64,000 nucleotides of DNA from Pseudomonas sp. GD04019 (GCF_029837695.1 NZ_JAOEEA010000001.1:248001-312000); one strand, 5' to 3'. Numbered from the stretch's first letter, positions 1-9,318 are shown. Made by a program: numbers and translations. The notes: generated by a model from the sequence alone, not told the origin.

Positions 1-402
1 ACCGCTGACGAAGCAACCAAGCGCGGCCTCAAGCCGCTGGCCAGGATCGTTGCCCACGCCACCCAGAGCCAGGACCCGAGCGAGTTCACCATCGCGCCGA
101 TCGGCGCCATGAGCAACCTGTTCAAGAAGACCGGCTGGAGCAAGGAAGACGTCGATCTGTACGAGATCAACGAAGCCTTCGCCATGGTCACCATGCTGGC
201 CATGCGCGAGCACGGCCTGGACCATGCCAAGGTGAACGTCTACGGCGGCGCCTGCGCCCAGGGCCACCCGGTCGGTTCCACCGGCTCGCGCCTGATCGTC
301 ACCCTGATCAACGCCCTGCGCAACAAGGGCGGCAAGCGCGGCGTGGCCTCGCTGTGCATCGGCGGCGGCGAAGCCACCGCCGTGGCCATCGAGCTGCTGT
401 AA
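1..402 (+). CDS. Thiolase (acetyl-CoA acetyltransferase family), C-terminal part
   Basis: This is the last 133 codons of a thiolase whose start lies left of the window. The family is about 390 residues, so roughly 260 are missing. Thiolases condense or cleave acyl-CoA and acetyl-CoA in beta-oxidation or acetoacetyl-CoA metabolism. Visible signatures are NEAFA, the GHPVG segment with the catalytic His, and the terminal CIGGGEA motif holding the second active-site Cys. The nucleophilic Cys of the N-terminal half is off the edge. The stop is TAA and is followed at once by a strong terminator, so this is the last gene of its transcript. The family call is certain; the exact substrate (acetoacetyl-CoA versus longer ketoacyl-CoA) is not. 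Confidence 0.93.
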   Translation, partial: TADEATKRGLKPLARIVAHATQSQDPSEFTIAPIGAMSNLFKKTGWSKEDVDLYEINEAFAMVTMLAMREHGLDHAKVNVYGGACAQGHPVGSTGSRLIVTLINALRNKGGKRGVASLCIGGGEATAVAIELL

Positions 403-416
403 GTCACGCGCCAATG

Positions 417-444
417 AAAAGCCCCGCCTAGGCGGGGCTTTTTT
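417..444. terminator. Rho-independent terminator, probably bidirectional
   Basis: A perfect 8-bp GC stem (GCCCCGCC / GGCGGGGC) with a TA loop is flanked by AAAA on the left and TTTTTT on the right. It lies between two converging genes, so it can end the thiolase transcript on the plus strand and the exporter transcript on the minus strand. Confidence 0.92.
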
Positions 445-456
445 ATGGGCGACTGC

Positions 457-1086
457 TCAGCGCAGCTCGGTAAAGGCCAGCTTGATCCCCAGCCCCACCA
501 GCACCGCGCCCATCAGGCGATCGAACCAATGGCCCATACGCGCGAAGCCGGCGCGCACCCGGCGCTGACTGAACAGCAACGCCACCGGACAGAACCAGAT
601 CGCCGTGGCGAACGCCAGGTACACGCCGTAGCCGGCCTGCACCGCCAGTGGCGTGTGCGGGTTGATCACCACGGTGAACAGCGAGAGGAAGAACAGCGTG
701 GCCTTGGGGTTCAGGCCATTGGTCACGAAGCCCGTCACGAAAGCCGCACGCGGCGAACGCTCGACGCCGTCGCCGGCTACTTCCAGGCTGCCCGGCGCCG
801 CCGGCTTGGCACGCAGCGCCTTGATACCGATATAGAACAGGTAGGCCGCGGCCAGCCATTTCAGCGCGTTGAACAACACGATGGACTGCGACACGATCAG
901 GCCGATGCCCAGCAGCGAGTAGGCCACATGCACGAAAATGCCGGTGCCCACGCCCAGTGCCGTCCAGGTGCCGGCGCGGCGGCCGTGGGCCACGCTCTCG
1001 CGCACCACGACGGCGAAGTCCGGCCCCGGGCTGGCCACGGCCAGCAGATGGATCAGCGCCACGGTGAGAAATTCCGCCCAGTACAT
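457..1086 (-). CDS. LysE/RhtB-family amino-acid exporter
   Basis: A 209-residue inner-membrane protein of the LysE/RhtB family, which exports amino acids such as threonine, homoserine or lysine. It shows the family's ASPGPDF motif near residue 18 and the TNGLNPKATLFF segment in the second half, with about six hydrophobic helices. The ATG at 1086 has a GGAGG ribosome site 4 nt upstream. An upstream in-frame extension is rejected because it lacks family similarity. It is transcribed convergently with the thiolase, and divergently from the dehydrogenase with a gap of about 80 nt. The substrate cannot be told from sequence. Confidence 0.9.
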   Translation of the reverse strand: MYWAEFLTVALIHLLAVASPGPDFAVVVRESVAHGRRAGTWTALGVGTGIFVHVAYSLLGIGLIVSQSIVLFNALKWLAAAYLFYIGIKALRAKPAAPGSLEVAGDGVERSPRAAFVTGFVTNGLNPKATLFFLSLFTVVINPHTPLAVQAGYGVYLAFATAIWFCPVALLFSQRRVRAGFARMGHWFDRLMGAVLVGLGIKLAFTELR

Positions 1087-1165
1087 GCGACCTCCGGAGG
1101 GTGGGAATCGGTAACAGAGGCTGGCAACCTTACGCCACTGCAACGCATCCAGACAGGTACAGCTG

Positions 1166-2134
1166 ATGAGCAATAGCGCCCGCGCGGTCTTTCTCGACCA
1201 CGCCTCCCTCGATCTCGGCGACCTCGACCTGACGCCGCTGCGCCAGGCATTCGGTGAGCTGGTCCTGCACGACGCCTCCACCAGCGAACAGGCCGCCGAA
1301 CGCCTGCAGGGCGCCCAGGTAGCGATCAGCAACAAGGTGCGCCTGGATGTCGCCACACTGGCCGCCTGCCCCGAACTGAAACTGATCCTGGTCGCCGCCA
1401 CCGGCACCAACAACATTGACCTGGCCGCCGCCCGCGAGCGCGGTATCACCGTCGCCAACTGCCAGGGCTATGGCACCGCCTCGGTGGCCCAGCACACACT
1501 GATGCTGCTGCTCAACCTCGCCACCCGCCTGCCCAACTATCAAGCGGCGGTACGCGACGGTGCCTGGCAACGCTCCAGCCAGTTCTGCCTGCTGGATTTC
1601 CCGATCATCGAACTGCAGGGCAAGACCCTCGGCATCCTCGGCCATGGCGAGCTGGGCGGCGCCTTTGCCCGCCTGGCCGAGGCACTGGGCATGCGCGTGC
1701 TGTATGGCGCCCTGCCCGGCCGCCCGCCCCGCACCGATCGCCTGCCGCTGGCCGAGCTGCTACCGCAGGTCGACGCTCTCAGCCTGCATTGCCCGCTGAC
1801 CGAGCAGACCCGCCACCTGATCGGCGCCGCCGAGCTGGCGCTGATGAAACCCCAGGCGCTGCTGCTCAATACCGCCCGCGGTGGACTGGTCGACGAACAG
1901 GCGCTGGCCGACACCCTGCGCGCCGGCCACCTGGGCGGTGCAGCCTTCGACGTGCTCAGCGAGGAGCCGCCGCGTAACGGCAATCCGCTGCTGGCGCCGG
2001 ACATCCCGCGCCTGATCATTACCCCGCACAATGCCTGGGGCAGCCGCGAGGCCCGCCAGCGCATCGTCGGCCAACTGTCGGAGAACGTCCGCGCCTTCTT
2101 CGCCGGCGCCCCCATCCGTGTGGTCAGCGGGTAA
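1166..2134 (+). CDS. D-2-hydroxyacid dehydrogenase (NAD(P)-dependent)
   Basis: A 322-residue D-isomer-specific 2-hydroxyacid dehydrogenase, the normal length for the family. The nucleotide-binding loop is GHGELGG at 159-165. The catalytic triad is visible as Arg238 (in NTARGG), Glu267 (in SEEPP) and His288 (in TPHNAWG). Such enzymes reduce glyoxylate, hydroxypyruvate or other 2-keto acids; the sequence looks most like glycerate dehydrogenase or hydroxypyruvate reductase types, but the substrate is inferred. It lies 30 nt before rsmC on the same strand and may be co-transcribed with it. The start ATG has only a weak AGGT ribosome site. Confidence 0.9.
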   Translation: MSNSARAVFLDHASLDLGDLDLTPLRQAFGELVLHDASTSEQAAERLQGAQVAISNKVRLDVATLAACPELKLILVAATGTNNIDLAAARERGITVANCQGYGTASVAQHTLMLLLNLATRLPNYQAAVRDGAWQRSSQFCLLDFPIIELQGKTLGILGHGELGGAFARLAEALGMRVLYGALPGRPPRTDRLPLAELLPQVDALSLHCPLTEQTRHLIGAAELALMKPQALLLNTARGGLVDEQALADTLRAGHLGGAAFDVLSEEPPRNGNPLLAPDIPRLIITPHNAWGSREARQRIVGQLSENVRAFFAGAPIRVVSG

Positions 2135-2164
2135 ACTACGCGCCTTTTTCACCCGGAGATCGCC

Positions 2165-3163
2165 ATGGACCCACGAAGCGAGGTGCTGTTGCGCCAGGCG
2201 GAGCTGTTCCAAGGCGATCTGCTGCTGGCCGGCCTGCCGGCGGACGACCTGCTCGGCCAGCTGCCGCGCGCTCATGGCTGGAGCTGGCATGCCGGCGAGC
2301 AGAACACCCTGGGCGCACGCTTCGCCGGGCGCAGCCATTTTGGCACCGGCGTGCCCGAGCGCTCCTTCGCTGGCGCGGTACTGTTCCTGCCCAAGTCCCG
2401 TGAACTCACCGATTATCTGCTGCAGGCCCTGGCTGCGCGCCTGGCCGGCCACGAGCTGTACCTGGTCGGTGAGAAGCGCGGCGGCATCGAGCGTGCCGCC
2501 AAGCAACTGGCCGTCTACGGCAAGCCGCGCAAGCTGGACAGCGCCCGCCACTGCCAGCTGTGGCAGGTCACGGTGGACAACGCGCCGGCCGCACCCGATC
2601 TGCATGCCCTGGCCCAGCGCTTCGAATTGCCCCTGAGCGACGGCCCGCTGCAAGTCATCAGCCTGCCCGGCGTGTTCAGCCACGGCCGTCTGGACCGTGG
2701 CAGCGCACTGCTGCTGGAACAGCTGGAGGGTCTGCCGCAGGGCCGCCTGCTCGACTTCGGCTGCGGCGCCGGCGTGCTCGGCGCCACCCTCAAGCGCCGC
2801 TATCCGCAGAGCCAGCTGACGCTGCTCGATGTCGACGCCTTCGCCATCGAGAGCAGCCGCCTGACCCTGGCGGCCAACGGCCTGGAGGCCGAGGTGATCG
2901 CCGGCGACGGCATCGATGCCGCGCCGCAAGGCCTGGCCGCCATCGTCAGCAACCCGCCGTTCCACACCGGCGTACATACCGACTACCAGGCCAGCGAGCA
3001 TCTGCTGCGCCAGGCAGCCCGGCACCTGGACAAGGGTGGCGAGCTGCGCCTGGTGGCCAACAGTTTCCTCAAATACCCGCCGCTGATCGAACAGCACCTG
3101 GGGCCCTGCAAGACCCTGAGCGAAGGCGACGGCTTCCGCATCTACAGCGCCCGCCGCGGCTGA
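2165..3163 (+). CDS. rsmC: 16S rRNA (guanine1207-N2)-methyltransferase RsmC
   Basis: A 332-residue protein with the two-part RsmC architecture. It has an N-terminal degenerate methyltransferase-like domain (about 1-165) and a C-terminal SAM-dependent domain with motif [11 protein letters not shown] at 197-206 and the catalytic NPPF motif at 263-266. RsmC methylates N2 of G1207 in helix 34 of assembled 30S subunits using S-adenosylmethionine. The length matches the family (about 340). The gene follows the dehydrogenase closely, with a GGAG ribosome site at about 2155. It is followed by lysP after 61 nt. Confidence 0.95.
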   Translation: MDPRSEVLLRQAELFQGDLLLAGLPADDLLGQLPRAHGWSWHAGEQNTLGARFAGRSHFGTGVPERSFAGAVLFLPKSRELTDYLLQALAARLAGHELYLVGEKRGGIERAAKQLAVYGKPRKLDSARHCQLWQVTVDNAPAAPDLHALAQRFELPLSDGPLQVISLPGVFSHGRLDRGSALLLEQLEGLPQGRLLDFGCGAGVLGATLKRRYPQSQLTLLDVDAFAIESSRLTLAANGLEAEVIAGDGIDAAPQGLAAIVSNPPFHTGVHTDYQASEHLLRQAARHLDKGGELRLVANSFLKYPPLIEQHLGPCKTLSEGDGFRIYSARRG

Positions 3164-3224
3164 ACCCTCTCCAAGACCCCATTCGAGCGTCCGCCCCCGG
3201 GTCGACGCTCCGGAGCCATTTTTC

Positions 3225-4685
3225 GTGACCGACAGCAGTACCCAGCAACCGCATCTGCATCGCGCCCTCAAACCGCGCCACCTGAACATGATCGCCATCG
3301 GCGGCTCGATCGGCACCGGCCTGTTCGTCGCCTCCGGTGCCACGGTGGCCAGCGCCGGTCCGGGCGGCGCCCTGCTGGCCTATGCGCTGATCGGGGTGAT
3401 GGTGTACTTCCTGATGACCAGCCTCGGCGAAATGGCCGCGCACATGCCGGTATCCGGCTCGTTCAGCACCTATGGCAGCCGTTTCGTCGACGAGGGCTTC
3501 GGCTTCGCCCAGGGCTGGAACTACTGGTACAACTGGGCGGTGACCATCGCCGCCGAGCTGGTGGCGGCGCAGCTGATCATGAGCTTCTGGCTGCCGGAGG
3601 TACCGGGCCTCTACTGGAGTGGTCTGTTCCTCGGCCTGATGTTCCTGCTCAACTTCGTCTCGGTGAAGGGCTTCGGCGAGAGCGAGTTCTGGTTCGCCCT
3701 GATCAAGGTGCTGGCCGTGGTGGTGTTCATCGGCATCGGCCTGGCCACTATCCTTGGCATCATGGGCGGCATGGAGTCGCCCGGCTTCAGCAACTTCACC
3801 GCCGGCGACGCCCCCTTCGTGGGTGGCCTGCAGGCCATGGTCGGGGTGGCGATGATTGCCGGCTTCTCGTTCCAGGGCACCGAGCTAATCGGCATCGCCG
3901 CTGGCGAGTCGGAGAACCCGCGCAAGAACATCCCCATCGCCATCCGCCAGGTGTTCTGGCGCATCCTGATGTTCTACATCCTGGCGATCTTCGTGATCGG
4001 CATGCTGATCCCCTACACCGACCCCAGCCTGCTGCAGAACGATGCCAGCGACATCAGCGTGTCGCCCTTCACCCTGCTGTTCGAACGCGCCGGCTTCGCC
4101 GCCGCGGCCAGCGTGATGAACGCGGTGATCCTCACCGCCATCCTCTCGGCCGGCAACTCCGGCATGTATGCCTCGACCCGCATGCTCTACAACCTGGCCA
4201 AGCAGGGTAAGGCGCCGCGGCTGTTCGCCCGCCTGTCCGCCAGCGGCGTGCCGCGCAACGCGCTGTACGCCACCACGCTGGTCGGCGCGCTGTGCTTCTT
4301 CACCTCCATCGTCGGCGACAGCACCCTGTACACCTGGCTGCTCAATACCTCGGGCATGTGCGGCTTCATCGCCTGGCTGGGCATCGCCGTGTCGCACTAC
4401 CGCTTCCGCAAGGGCTACCTGGCCCAGGGTGGACGCCTGGAAGACCTGCCCTACCGGGCCAAGCTGTTCCCCTTCGGCCCACTGTTCGCCTTCGCCCTGT
4501 GCCTGGCCATCACTCTGGGGCAGAACTACCAGGCCTTCGTCGGCGAGCACATCGACTGGGCCGGCCTGGTCGCGACCTACATCAGCCTGCCGCTGTTCCT
4601 CGCCATCTGGTTCGGCTACCGCCTGAAGCACGGCAGCCGCCTGGTGCGCTACAGCGAGATGGATGTGCGCGGCGGCGACGACTGA
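3225..4685 (+). CDS. lysP: Lysine-specific permease LysP (APC family)
   Basis: A 486-residue 12-helix amino-acid/polyamine/cation transporter. The similarity to E. coli LysP, as I remember it, is very high throughout: the N-terminal GGSIGTGLFVASGA segment, the SLGEMAAHMPVSGSF region, the GFSFQGTELIGIAAGESE segment, and a C-terminal GQNYQAF. LysP imports L-lysine with protons across the inner membrane and in enterobacteria also interacts with the CadC sensor. No cadC-like gene is visible here. The start is GTG at 3225, with GGAG upstream at about 3212. The gene ends 36 nt before the Mn riboswitch. Confidence 0.95.
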   Translation: MTDSSTQQPHLHRALKPRHLNMIAIGGSIGTGLFVASGATVASAGPGGALLAYALIGVMVYFLMTSLGEMAAHMPVSGSFSTYGSRFVDEGFGFAQGWNYWYNWAVTIAAELVAAQLIMSFWLPEVPGLYWSGLFLGLMFLLNFVSVKGFGESEFWFALIKVLAVVVFIGIGLATILGIMGGMESPGFSNFTAGDAPFVGGLQAMVGVAMIAGFSFQGTELIGIAAGESENPRKNIPIAIRQVFWRILMFYILAIFVIGMLIPYTDPSLLQNDASDISVSPFTLLFERAGFAAAASVMNAVILTAILSAGNSGMYASTRMLYNLAKQGKAPRLFARLSASGVPRNALYATTLVGALCFFTSIVGDSTLYTWLLNTSGMCGFIAWLGIAVSHYRFRKGYLAQGGRLEDLPYRAKLFPFGPLFAFALCLAITLGQNYQAFVGEHIDWAGLVATYISLPLFLAIWFGYRLKHGSRLVRYSEMDVRGGDD

Positions 4686-4721
4686 ACTTGCCCCGCGCGG
4701 GCGGCTTGGGCACAATGCGCG

Positions 4722-4890
4722 CCGTCCTAGGGGAGTAGTCTCCCGTGAGCGTCAGCTCACCCGGCGTGCGTCAACACACTTGCTCCGCAGAGCATGGCGC
4801 ATGCGACCCGCGGCCTGACAGGGCTGGGGTTTGACAAGACCTATGACACGCACACCTCACCCGGGGCGGGGAGGTAGTACGTGTCATAGA
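4722..4890 (+). promoter_or_regulatory. yybP-ykoY manganese riboswitch and expression platform
   Basis: The leader of the UPF0016 exporter contains the two hallmark segments of the yybP-ykoY Mn2+ aptamer. These are AGGGGAGTAG at 4729-4738 and GACAAGACCTATGA at 4833-4846. They are separated by GC-rich stems, and TAGG (4728-4731) can pair with CCTA (4840-4843) as a short P1. Just downstream, CTATGACACG (4841-4850) is perfectly complementary to 4880-4889, and ACCTC (4854-4858) to GAGGT (4871-4875). This makes a long hairpin that shares bases with P1. There is no T-run, so control is probably translational. Known members bind Mn2+ and switch on Mn exporters. Confidence 0.9.
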
Positions 4891-4920
4891 ACAGTCGAAC
4901 CCGCCCCTTAGGAATGCTTG

Positions 4921-5505
4921 ATGTTGGAATCCCTGTTCGTCCCCACCGGAATCGTCGCCCTCGCCGAAATCGGTGATAAGACGCAGCTGCTCGCCCTGCT
5001 CCTCGCCGCACGCTTCCGCCGTCCCTGGCCGATCATCTGGGGCATCGTCCTGGCCACCCTGGCCAACCATTTCGCCGCGGGCGCCGTGGGTAACTGGATC
5101 GCCGGCTTCTTCTCGCCGACCACCCTGAGCTGGGTACTCGCCGCCTGCTTCGCTGCCGTGGCCCTATGGACGCTGATCCCGGACAAGCTGGACGATGACG
5201 AGGAATCCCATCTCAAGCGCTTCGGCCCTTTCCTCACCACGCTGATCGCCTTCTTCCTCGCCGAGATGGGCGACAAGACCCAGATCGCCACCGTGATGCT
5301 GGCGGCACAATATCCGGACTTCCTCATGGTGGTGATCGGCACCACCCTGGGCATGCTGATCGCCAACGTGCCGGTGGTACTGATGGGCAACTTCGCCGCC
5401 GATCGTCTGCCGCTGGCGCTCATTCGTCGCCTGGCCGCCCTCGCCTTCGCCGCCCTGGCCATCTATGTAGCCTGTCAGGCACTAGGGTTCGTCGGCGGCC
5501 TGTGA
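4921..5505 (+). CDS. UPF0016/TMEM165-GDT1 family cation exporter, probably Mn2+
   Basis: A 194-residue inner-membrane protein made of two homologous three-helix halves. Each half carries the family's E-x-G-D-K-T motif: EIGDKT at 16-21 and EMGDKT at 115-120. The acidic residues of these motifs form the cation path in the CaCA2/GDT1 superfamily. Bacterial members behind a yybP-ykoY riboswitch (MntX/MneA type) export manganese, and that riboswitch is present in the leader. The ATG at 4921 is preferred over the adjacent TTG at 4918, since AGGA lies 7 nt upstream. Function is inferred from family plus riboswitch. Confidence 0.93.
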   Translation: MLESLFVPTGIVALAEIGDKTQLLALLLAARFRRPWPIIWGIVLATLANHFAAGAVGNWIAGFFSPTTLSWVLAACFAAVALWTLIPDKLDDDEESHLKRFGPFLTTLIAFFLAEMGDKTQIATVMLAAQYPDFLMVVIGTTLGMLIANVPVVLMGNFAADRLPLALIRRLAALAFAALAIYVACQALGFVGGL

Positions 5506-5609
5506 TCACGGGCCACGAGAACTGGCACACAAACGGGGCGTGTATCGCGTCGCAGTACTGAGTAATCTGTGCAACGAGTTGCGCAGCGCCAGTGCTGAAG
5601 GAGCAGTAC

Positions 5610-6053
5610 ATGTCCCTGGATGAAATGAAGAAACGCGTGCGCCAGCACATCGATCTGACCTGGAACCGCGGGCGCCTGGCACTTGCCGAGCAGATGCACA
5701 GCCCGGACTTCCTCTACAAGAGTTCGTTCATCGGCCGCCCGCTGAGCAGCGCCGCCTTCGCCCAGATGGTGCAGGACATCCGCAACGCCATGCCGGACAT
5801 GGAAGTGGTGATCGAGGACTGCATCGCCGAAGGCAACAAGGTGGTGACCTGGAGCACCCTGATCGGCACCATCGAGAAGCCGGCCCTGGGCTATCCGCCC
5901 AGCGACAAGGTGCTGAGCATCTCGGCCATGGCCTTCTGGACCCTGGCGCCGAACGGCGATATCCGCGAGATCTGCACCATGTTCGACATGGAGAGCTTCC
6001 GCGCCCAGCTCGGCCTGGAGACCCGGCCCTTCGCCGAGAAGGCCCTGCCCTGA
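5610..6053 (+). CDS. SnoaL-like / ester cyclase family protein
   Basis: A 147-residue protein of the NTF2-like SnoaL (ester cyclase) superfamily. It has the small alpha+beta-barrel pattern, with an N-terminal helix pair (LDEMKKRVRQHIDLTWNRG), a PDFLYKSSF strand and a C-terminal FWTLAPNGDIREI segment. Members include polyketide cyclases and many uncharacterised proteins; no substrate can be assigned. The start at 5610 has an AAGGAG site ending 6 nt upstream, better than the GTG at 5592. It stands alone between the Mn exporter and a convergent protease gene, and a terminator follows directly. Confidence 0.8.
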   Translation: MSLDEMKKRVRQHIDLTWNRGRLALAEQMHSPDFLYKSSFIGRPLSSAAFAQMVQDIRNAMPDMEVVIEDCIAEGNKVVTWSTLIGTIEKPALGYPPSDKVLSISAMAFWTLAPNGDIREICTMFDMESFRAQLGLETRPFAEKALP

Positions 6054-6059
6054 TATGAC

Positions 6060-6083
6060 AACGGCGCCCTGGGGCGCCGTTTT
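6060..6083. terminator. Rho-independent terminator between convergent genes
   Basis: An 8-bp perfect stem (ACGGCGCC / GGCGCCGT) with a CTGG loop, followed by TTTTCG. It sits between the stop of the SnoaL-like gene and the stop of the M48 protease gene and can serve the plus-strand transcript. The minus-strand T-tract is poor. Confidence 0.85.
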
Positions 6084-6085
6084 CG

Positions 6086-6901
6086 TTACTGCCTGGCCTG
6101 CTGGTAGAGCGGCATCACCTTAGGGATGGCCGCCTGCAGCGCCGCGATGCGGCTGCTCGACGACGGGTGGGTGCTCATGAACTCGGGCGGCGCCCCGCCA
6201 CCGGCCTTGCTCATCTTCTGCCACAGGCTGATCGCCGCGTTCGGGTCGTAGCCGGCGCGTGCCGACAGCTCCAGGCCGATGATGTCCGCCTCGTTCTCGT
6301 TGGAGCGGCTGTTGGGCAGGGTCATCAGATACTCCACCCCGGTATCGGCCATCTGCTTGCCGGCCTCACCCAGCCCGAGCAGGGCCGAACCCACCTGGGT
6401 CGCCAGCTGCGTGCCATAGGCCTTGGACATGGCCTCGCGGCTGTGCTCGCGCAGGGCGTGGGCGATCTCGTGGCCCATCACTGCCGCCAGCTCGGCATCG
6501 GTCAACTGCAGCTGCTCGATCAGGCCGCTGTAGACGATGATCTTGCCGCCCGGGCCGCAGTTGGCATTGAGCTCCTTGCTGTCGATCAGGTTGACCTGCC
6601 AGTCCCACTGCGCCGCGTCGGCGCGGAACACCGGGGCCTGGGCGATCAGGCGACGGGCGACGGTCTGGACCCGTTGTGCATTTCGGCTGCTCTTGTCCAG
6701 CACGCCCTTGCTGGAGGCCTCGCTGAGGGTCTGCTGGTAGGCCTGGGAATACATGCTGTCGACTTCCTGGGCCGAGAGCATGCTGAACATGTACTGCTTG
6801 CGCTCCACGCCCACCGCGCCGCCGCTGGTGGTATTCACGGCCTGGCAGGATGCCAGCAGGGAAAGGCTGGCCAGGGCAGTCAGGCGAAACAGGCTGTGCA
6901 T
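6086..6901 (-). CDS. M48-family metalloprotease, outer-membrane lipoprotein (LoiP/YcaL-like)
   Basis: A 271-residue M48 peptidase. The N-terminus is a lipoprotein signal with lipobox LLASC and Cys19 as the predicted acylated residue. The zinc motif is HEIAH at 144-148, and the third ligand Glu lies in NENEADIIGLEL. Homologues LoiP/YcaL in E. coli degrade misassembled outer-membrane proteins such as BamA substrates in the periplasm; that role is inferred here. The start at 6901 is chosen because it gives a proper signal peptide and has a GGAGA site. Longer in-frame starts would bury the signal. It is divergent from the chemoreceptor. Confidence 0.92.
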   Translation of the reverse strand: MHSLFRLTALASLSLLASCQAVNTTSGGAVGVERKQYMFSMLSAQEVDSMYSQAYQQTLSEASSKGVLDKSSRNAQRVQTVARRLIAQAPVFRADAAQWDWQVNLIDSKELNANCGPGGKIIVYSGLIEQLQLTDAELAAVMGHEIAHALREHSREAMSKAYGTQLATQVGSALLGLGEAGKQMADTGVEYLMTLPNSRSNENEADIIGLELSARAGYDPNAAISLWQKMSKAGGGAPPEFMSTHPSSSSRIAALQAAIPKVMPLYQQARQ

Positions 6902-7078
6902 ATCGAGTCTCCGGGTAATACAGGCGCCGTATGCTAGGTCGCCAGACGCAGCAGGACAATGCTCCCGCTTGCACTCTGACCATCGGCCATCTTTGCTAGT
7001 TGCAGAGGCGGTTAATGCTTTAGCGTTGGACAGCCGATAAGCCAGGGACAGGCACAACCCCGACGATGTGGAGTCCCT

Positions 7079-9217
7079 ATGCGCTTCAAGTCCATCCAGT
7101 TTTCCGTGGTCGTCCTGGCGGGCGCCAGCGTACTGGCCGTTGTCGTGGCACTGGTGCTCTACGCCCTGTTCGCCGGCTCACGCACCCAGGCCCTGGTACA
7201 TGAACGCACCCAGGGCCTGCTCGAGCAGGTCATCGACCAGCGCCTGGTCGCCCTGGCCGAAGCCCAGGTCGGCAAACTGCAGCGCCAGTTCGAGGCGCCC
7301 ATGACCCTGTCCAAGTCGCTGGCCACGCTGAACAGCCAGATGGCGCCGGGTGCGGATGGTGTAGCCAAGGTCAGCCTGAGCCGCGACGAGCTGTCGACGC
7401 TGGTGGGTGTCTACCTGGAAAAGAATCCCGAGCTGATCGACCTGTACATCGGCTGGGAACCCAACGCCTTCGACCAGGACGACGACCTCTACGCCGGTCA
7501 GGAAGCCAGCGGTTACGACGCCACCGGACGCTTCATGCCCTGGTGGTACCGCGACGGCGGGCAACTCAAGGTCGCCCCGCTGACCGCCGTGCAGATGGAG
7601 AGCGAGAAGCTGCTGCCCACCGGCGTACGCGAGGGCGAGTACTACCTGTGCCCCAAGGCCAGCAAGCAGCCCTGTGTGGTCGACCCGGCCTCCTACGACT
7701 TCGGCGGCAAACAGGTACTGGTCTCCTCGTTCAACGCACCGATCCTGGTCGATGGCCAGTTCAAGGGCGTGGTCGGCAACGACATGGCCCTGGACTTCAT
7801 CCAGGGCCTGCTGACCAGCGCCAACGGAGAACTCTACGAGGGGGCCGGCGAACTGGCACTGATCGCCGCCAATGGCACCCTGATTGCCGCCACCAAGGAC
7901 GCCACGCTGGTCGGCCAGCCCGCCACCGAGGTCCTGGACGCGGAGCTGCTGGAGCGTCTCAAGCAGAGCAGCGGCAGCGAACCGATCCTCAAGCAGGATG
8001 ATGAGCAGCAACTGTTCGAGCTGCTGCTGCCATTCCAGGTGGCCGGCACGTCCACCCGCTGGACCCTGGCCATCACCCTGCCGACCTCGGCGGTGTTCAC
8101 CGACCTGCAGCAGCTGCAGGCCGGCCTGGCCGAACAGGCCAACGAAGACACCTTCGGCATGGCCCTGGTCGGCCTGCTGATCGCCGCGCTCGGCCTGCTG
8201 GTGATCTGGTTCGTCGGCTACGGCATCGCCCGCCCCCTGAAGGACATGGCGGCCATGCTCGACGACATCGCCAAGGGCGACGGCGACCTCACCGTGCGCC
8301 TGCAGGTGGACCGTGCCGACGAGCTGGGCCAGATCGCCAGCGGCTTCAACACCTTCCTCAACAAGCTGCAGAACATGATCCGCGACGTGGTCACCTCGGT
8401 GCAGAAGGTCAGCGACTCCTCTGAGCACACCGCCGACATCGCCATCCGCACCAACCAGGGCGTGCAGCGGCAGATGGCCGAGATCGACCAGGTCGCCACC
8501 GCCGTGCACGAGATGACCGCTACCGCTCAGGACGTGGCGCGCAACGCCACCCAGGCGGCGGAAGCGGCCAGCCACGCCGACCGCTCGGCCAACGATGGCA
8601 AACGCATCGTCGAGGGCACGGCCAAGGCGATTTCCGCCCTGGCCGGCGAGATCGGTCGCGCCGTGGGCGTGGTGCAGACCCTGGCCAAGGACAGCGAGAA
8701 CATCAACGCCATCCTGGTGGCCATCCGCGGCATCGCCGAGCAGACCAACCTGCTGGCGCTCAACGCCGCCATCGAGGCGGCGCGGGCTGGCGAGCAGGGC
8801 CGCGGCTTCGCCGTGGTGGCCGACGAGGTGCGTAACCTGGCGCAGAAGACCCAGCAGGCCACCGAAGAGATCCAGAGCATGATCCAGCAGCTGCAGCATG
8901 GCACCCGCGAGGTGGTGACCGTGATGGAGCAGAGCCAGGCGCGCACCGACGACAGCGTGCAGCAGGCGCAGATCGCCGCCTCGGCGCTGGAGAACATCAC
9001 CCAGGCGGTATCGGTGATCAACGACATGAACACCCAGATCGCCAGCGCCGCCGAGGAACAGAGCGCGGTGGCAGAGGATATCAATCGCAACGTCACCAAT
9101 ATCGGCCAGGTGGCCGCCGAGGTGGCGGGTGGCGCCGACGAGGCCAGCGGCGCCAGCGCTGAGCTGACCAAGTTGGCCGAGCAGCAGCGGCGGTTGATCA
9201 ATCAGTTCCGGGTGTAA
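7079..9217 (+). CDS. Methyl-accepting chemotaxis protein with dCache sensor domain
   Basis: A 712-residue chemoreceptor. It has a TM helix at about 9-31, a large periplasmic dCache_1 domain (about 35-355), a second TM at about 360-382, HAMP (about 383-435) and the cytoplasmic signalling domain. The conserved hairpin tip, [19 protein letters not shown], lies near 550. The sensor pocket includes GRFMPWWYR at 150-158, reminiscent of but not identical to the R-x-W-Y amino-acid-binding signature of dCache receptors. The length resembles the TlpQ/McpU amine and polyamine receptors, which is inference only. There is no C-terminal CheR-binding pentapeptide; the protein ends in FRV. It is monocistronic. 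Confidence 0.93.
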   Translation: MRFKSIQFSVVVLAGASVLAVVVALVLYALFAGSRTQALVHERTQGLLEQVIDQRLVALAEAQVGKLQRQFEAPMTLSKSLATLNSQMAPGADGVAKVSLSRDELSTLVGVYLEKNPELIDLYIGWEPNAFDQDDDLYAGQEASGYDATGRFMPWWYRDGGQLKVAPLTAVQMESEKLLPTGVREGEYYLCPKASKQPCVVDPASYDFGGKQVLVSSFNAPILVDGQFKGVVGNDMALDFIQGLLTSANGELYEGAGELALIAANGTLIAATKDATLVGQPATEVLDAELLERLKQSSGSEPILKQDDEQQLFELLLPFQVAGTSTRWTLAITLPTSAVFTDLQQLQAGLAEQANEDTFGMALVGLLIAALGLLVIWFVGYGIARPLKDMAAMLDDIAKGDGDLTVRLQVDRADELGQIASGFNTFLNKLQNMIRDVVTSVQKVSDSSEHTADIAIRTNQGVQRQMAEIDQVATAVHEMTATAQDVARNATQAAEAASHADRSANDGKRIVEGTAKAISALAGEIGRAVGVVQTLAKDSENINAILVAIRGIAEQTNLLALNAAIEAARAGEQGRGFAVVADEVRNLAQKTQQATEEIQSMIQQLQHGTREVVTVMEQSQARTDDSVQQAQIAASALENITQAVSVINDMNTQIASAAEEQSAVAEDINRNVTNIGQVAAEVAGGADEASGASAELTKLAEQQRRLINQFRV

Positions 9218-9262
9218 GACGGGAAATAGCGAGGTATCACCCGCCTACCATTGCATCAGACG

Positions 9263-9318
9263 GTAGCCCGGACTTCAGTCCGGGGCTGGCTGCATGCCCG
9301 GACTGAAGTCCGGGCTAC
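9263..9318. repeat. Palindromic intergenic repeat (REP-like doublet)
   Basis: Two perfect 22-bp inverted arms (9263-9284 and 9297-9318) are separated by 12 nt. Each arm itself contains the 18-bp near-palindrome CCCGGACTTCAGTCCGGG or its complement, and the outer edges read GTAG...CTAC. This is the typical form of Pseudomonas REP doublets. It lies between the convergent chemoreceptor and ispD genes and may also act as a transcription barrier. Confidence 0.85.
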
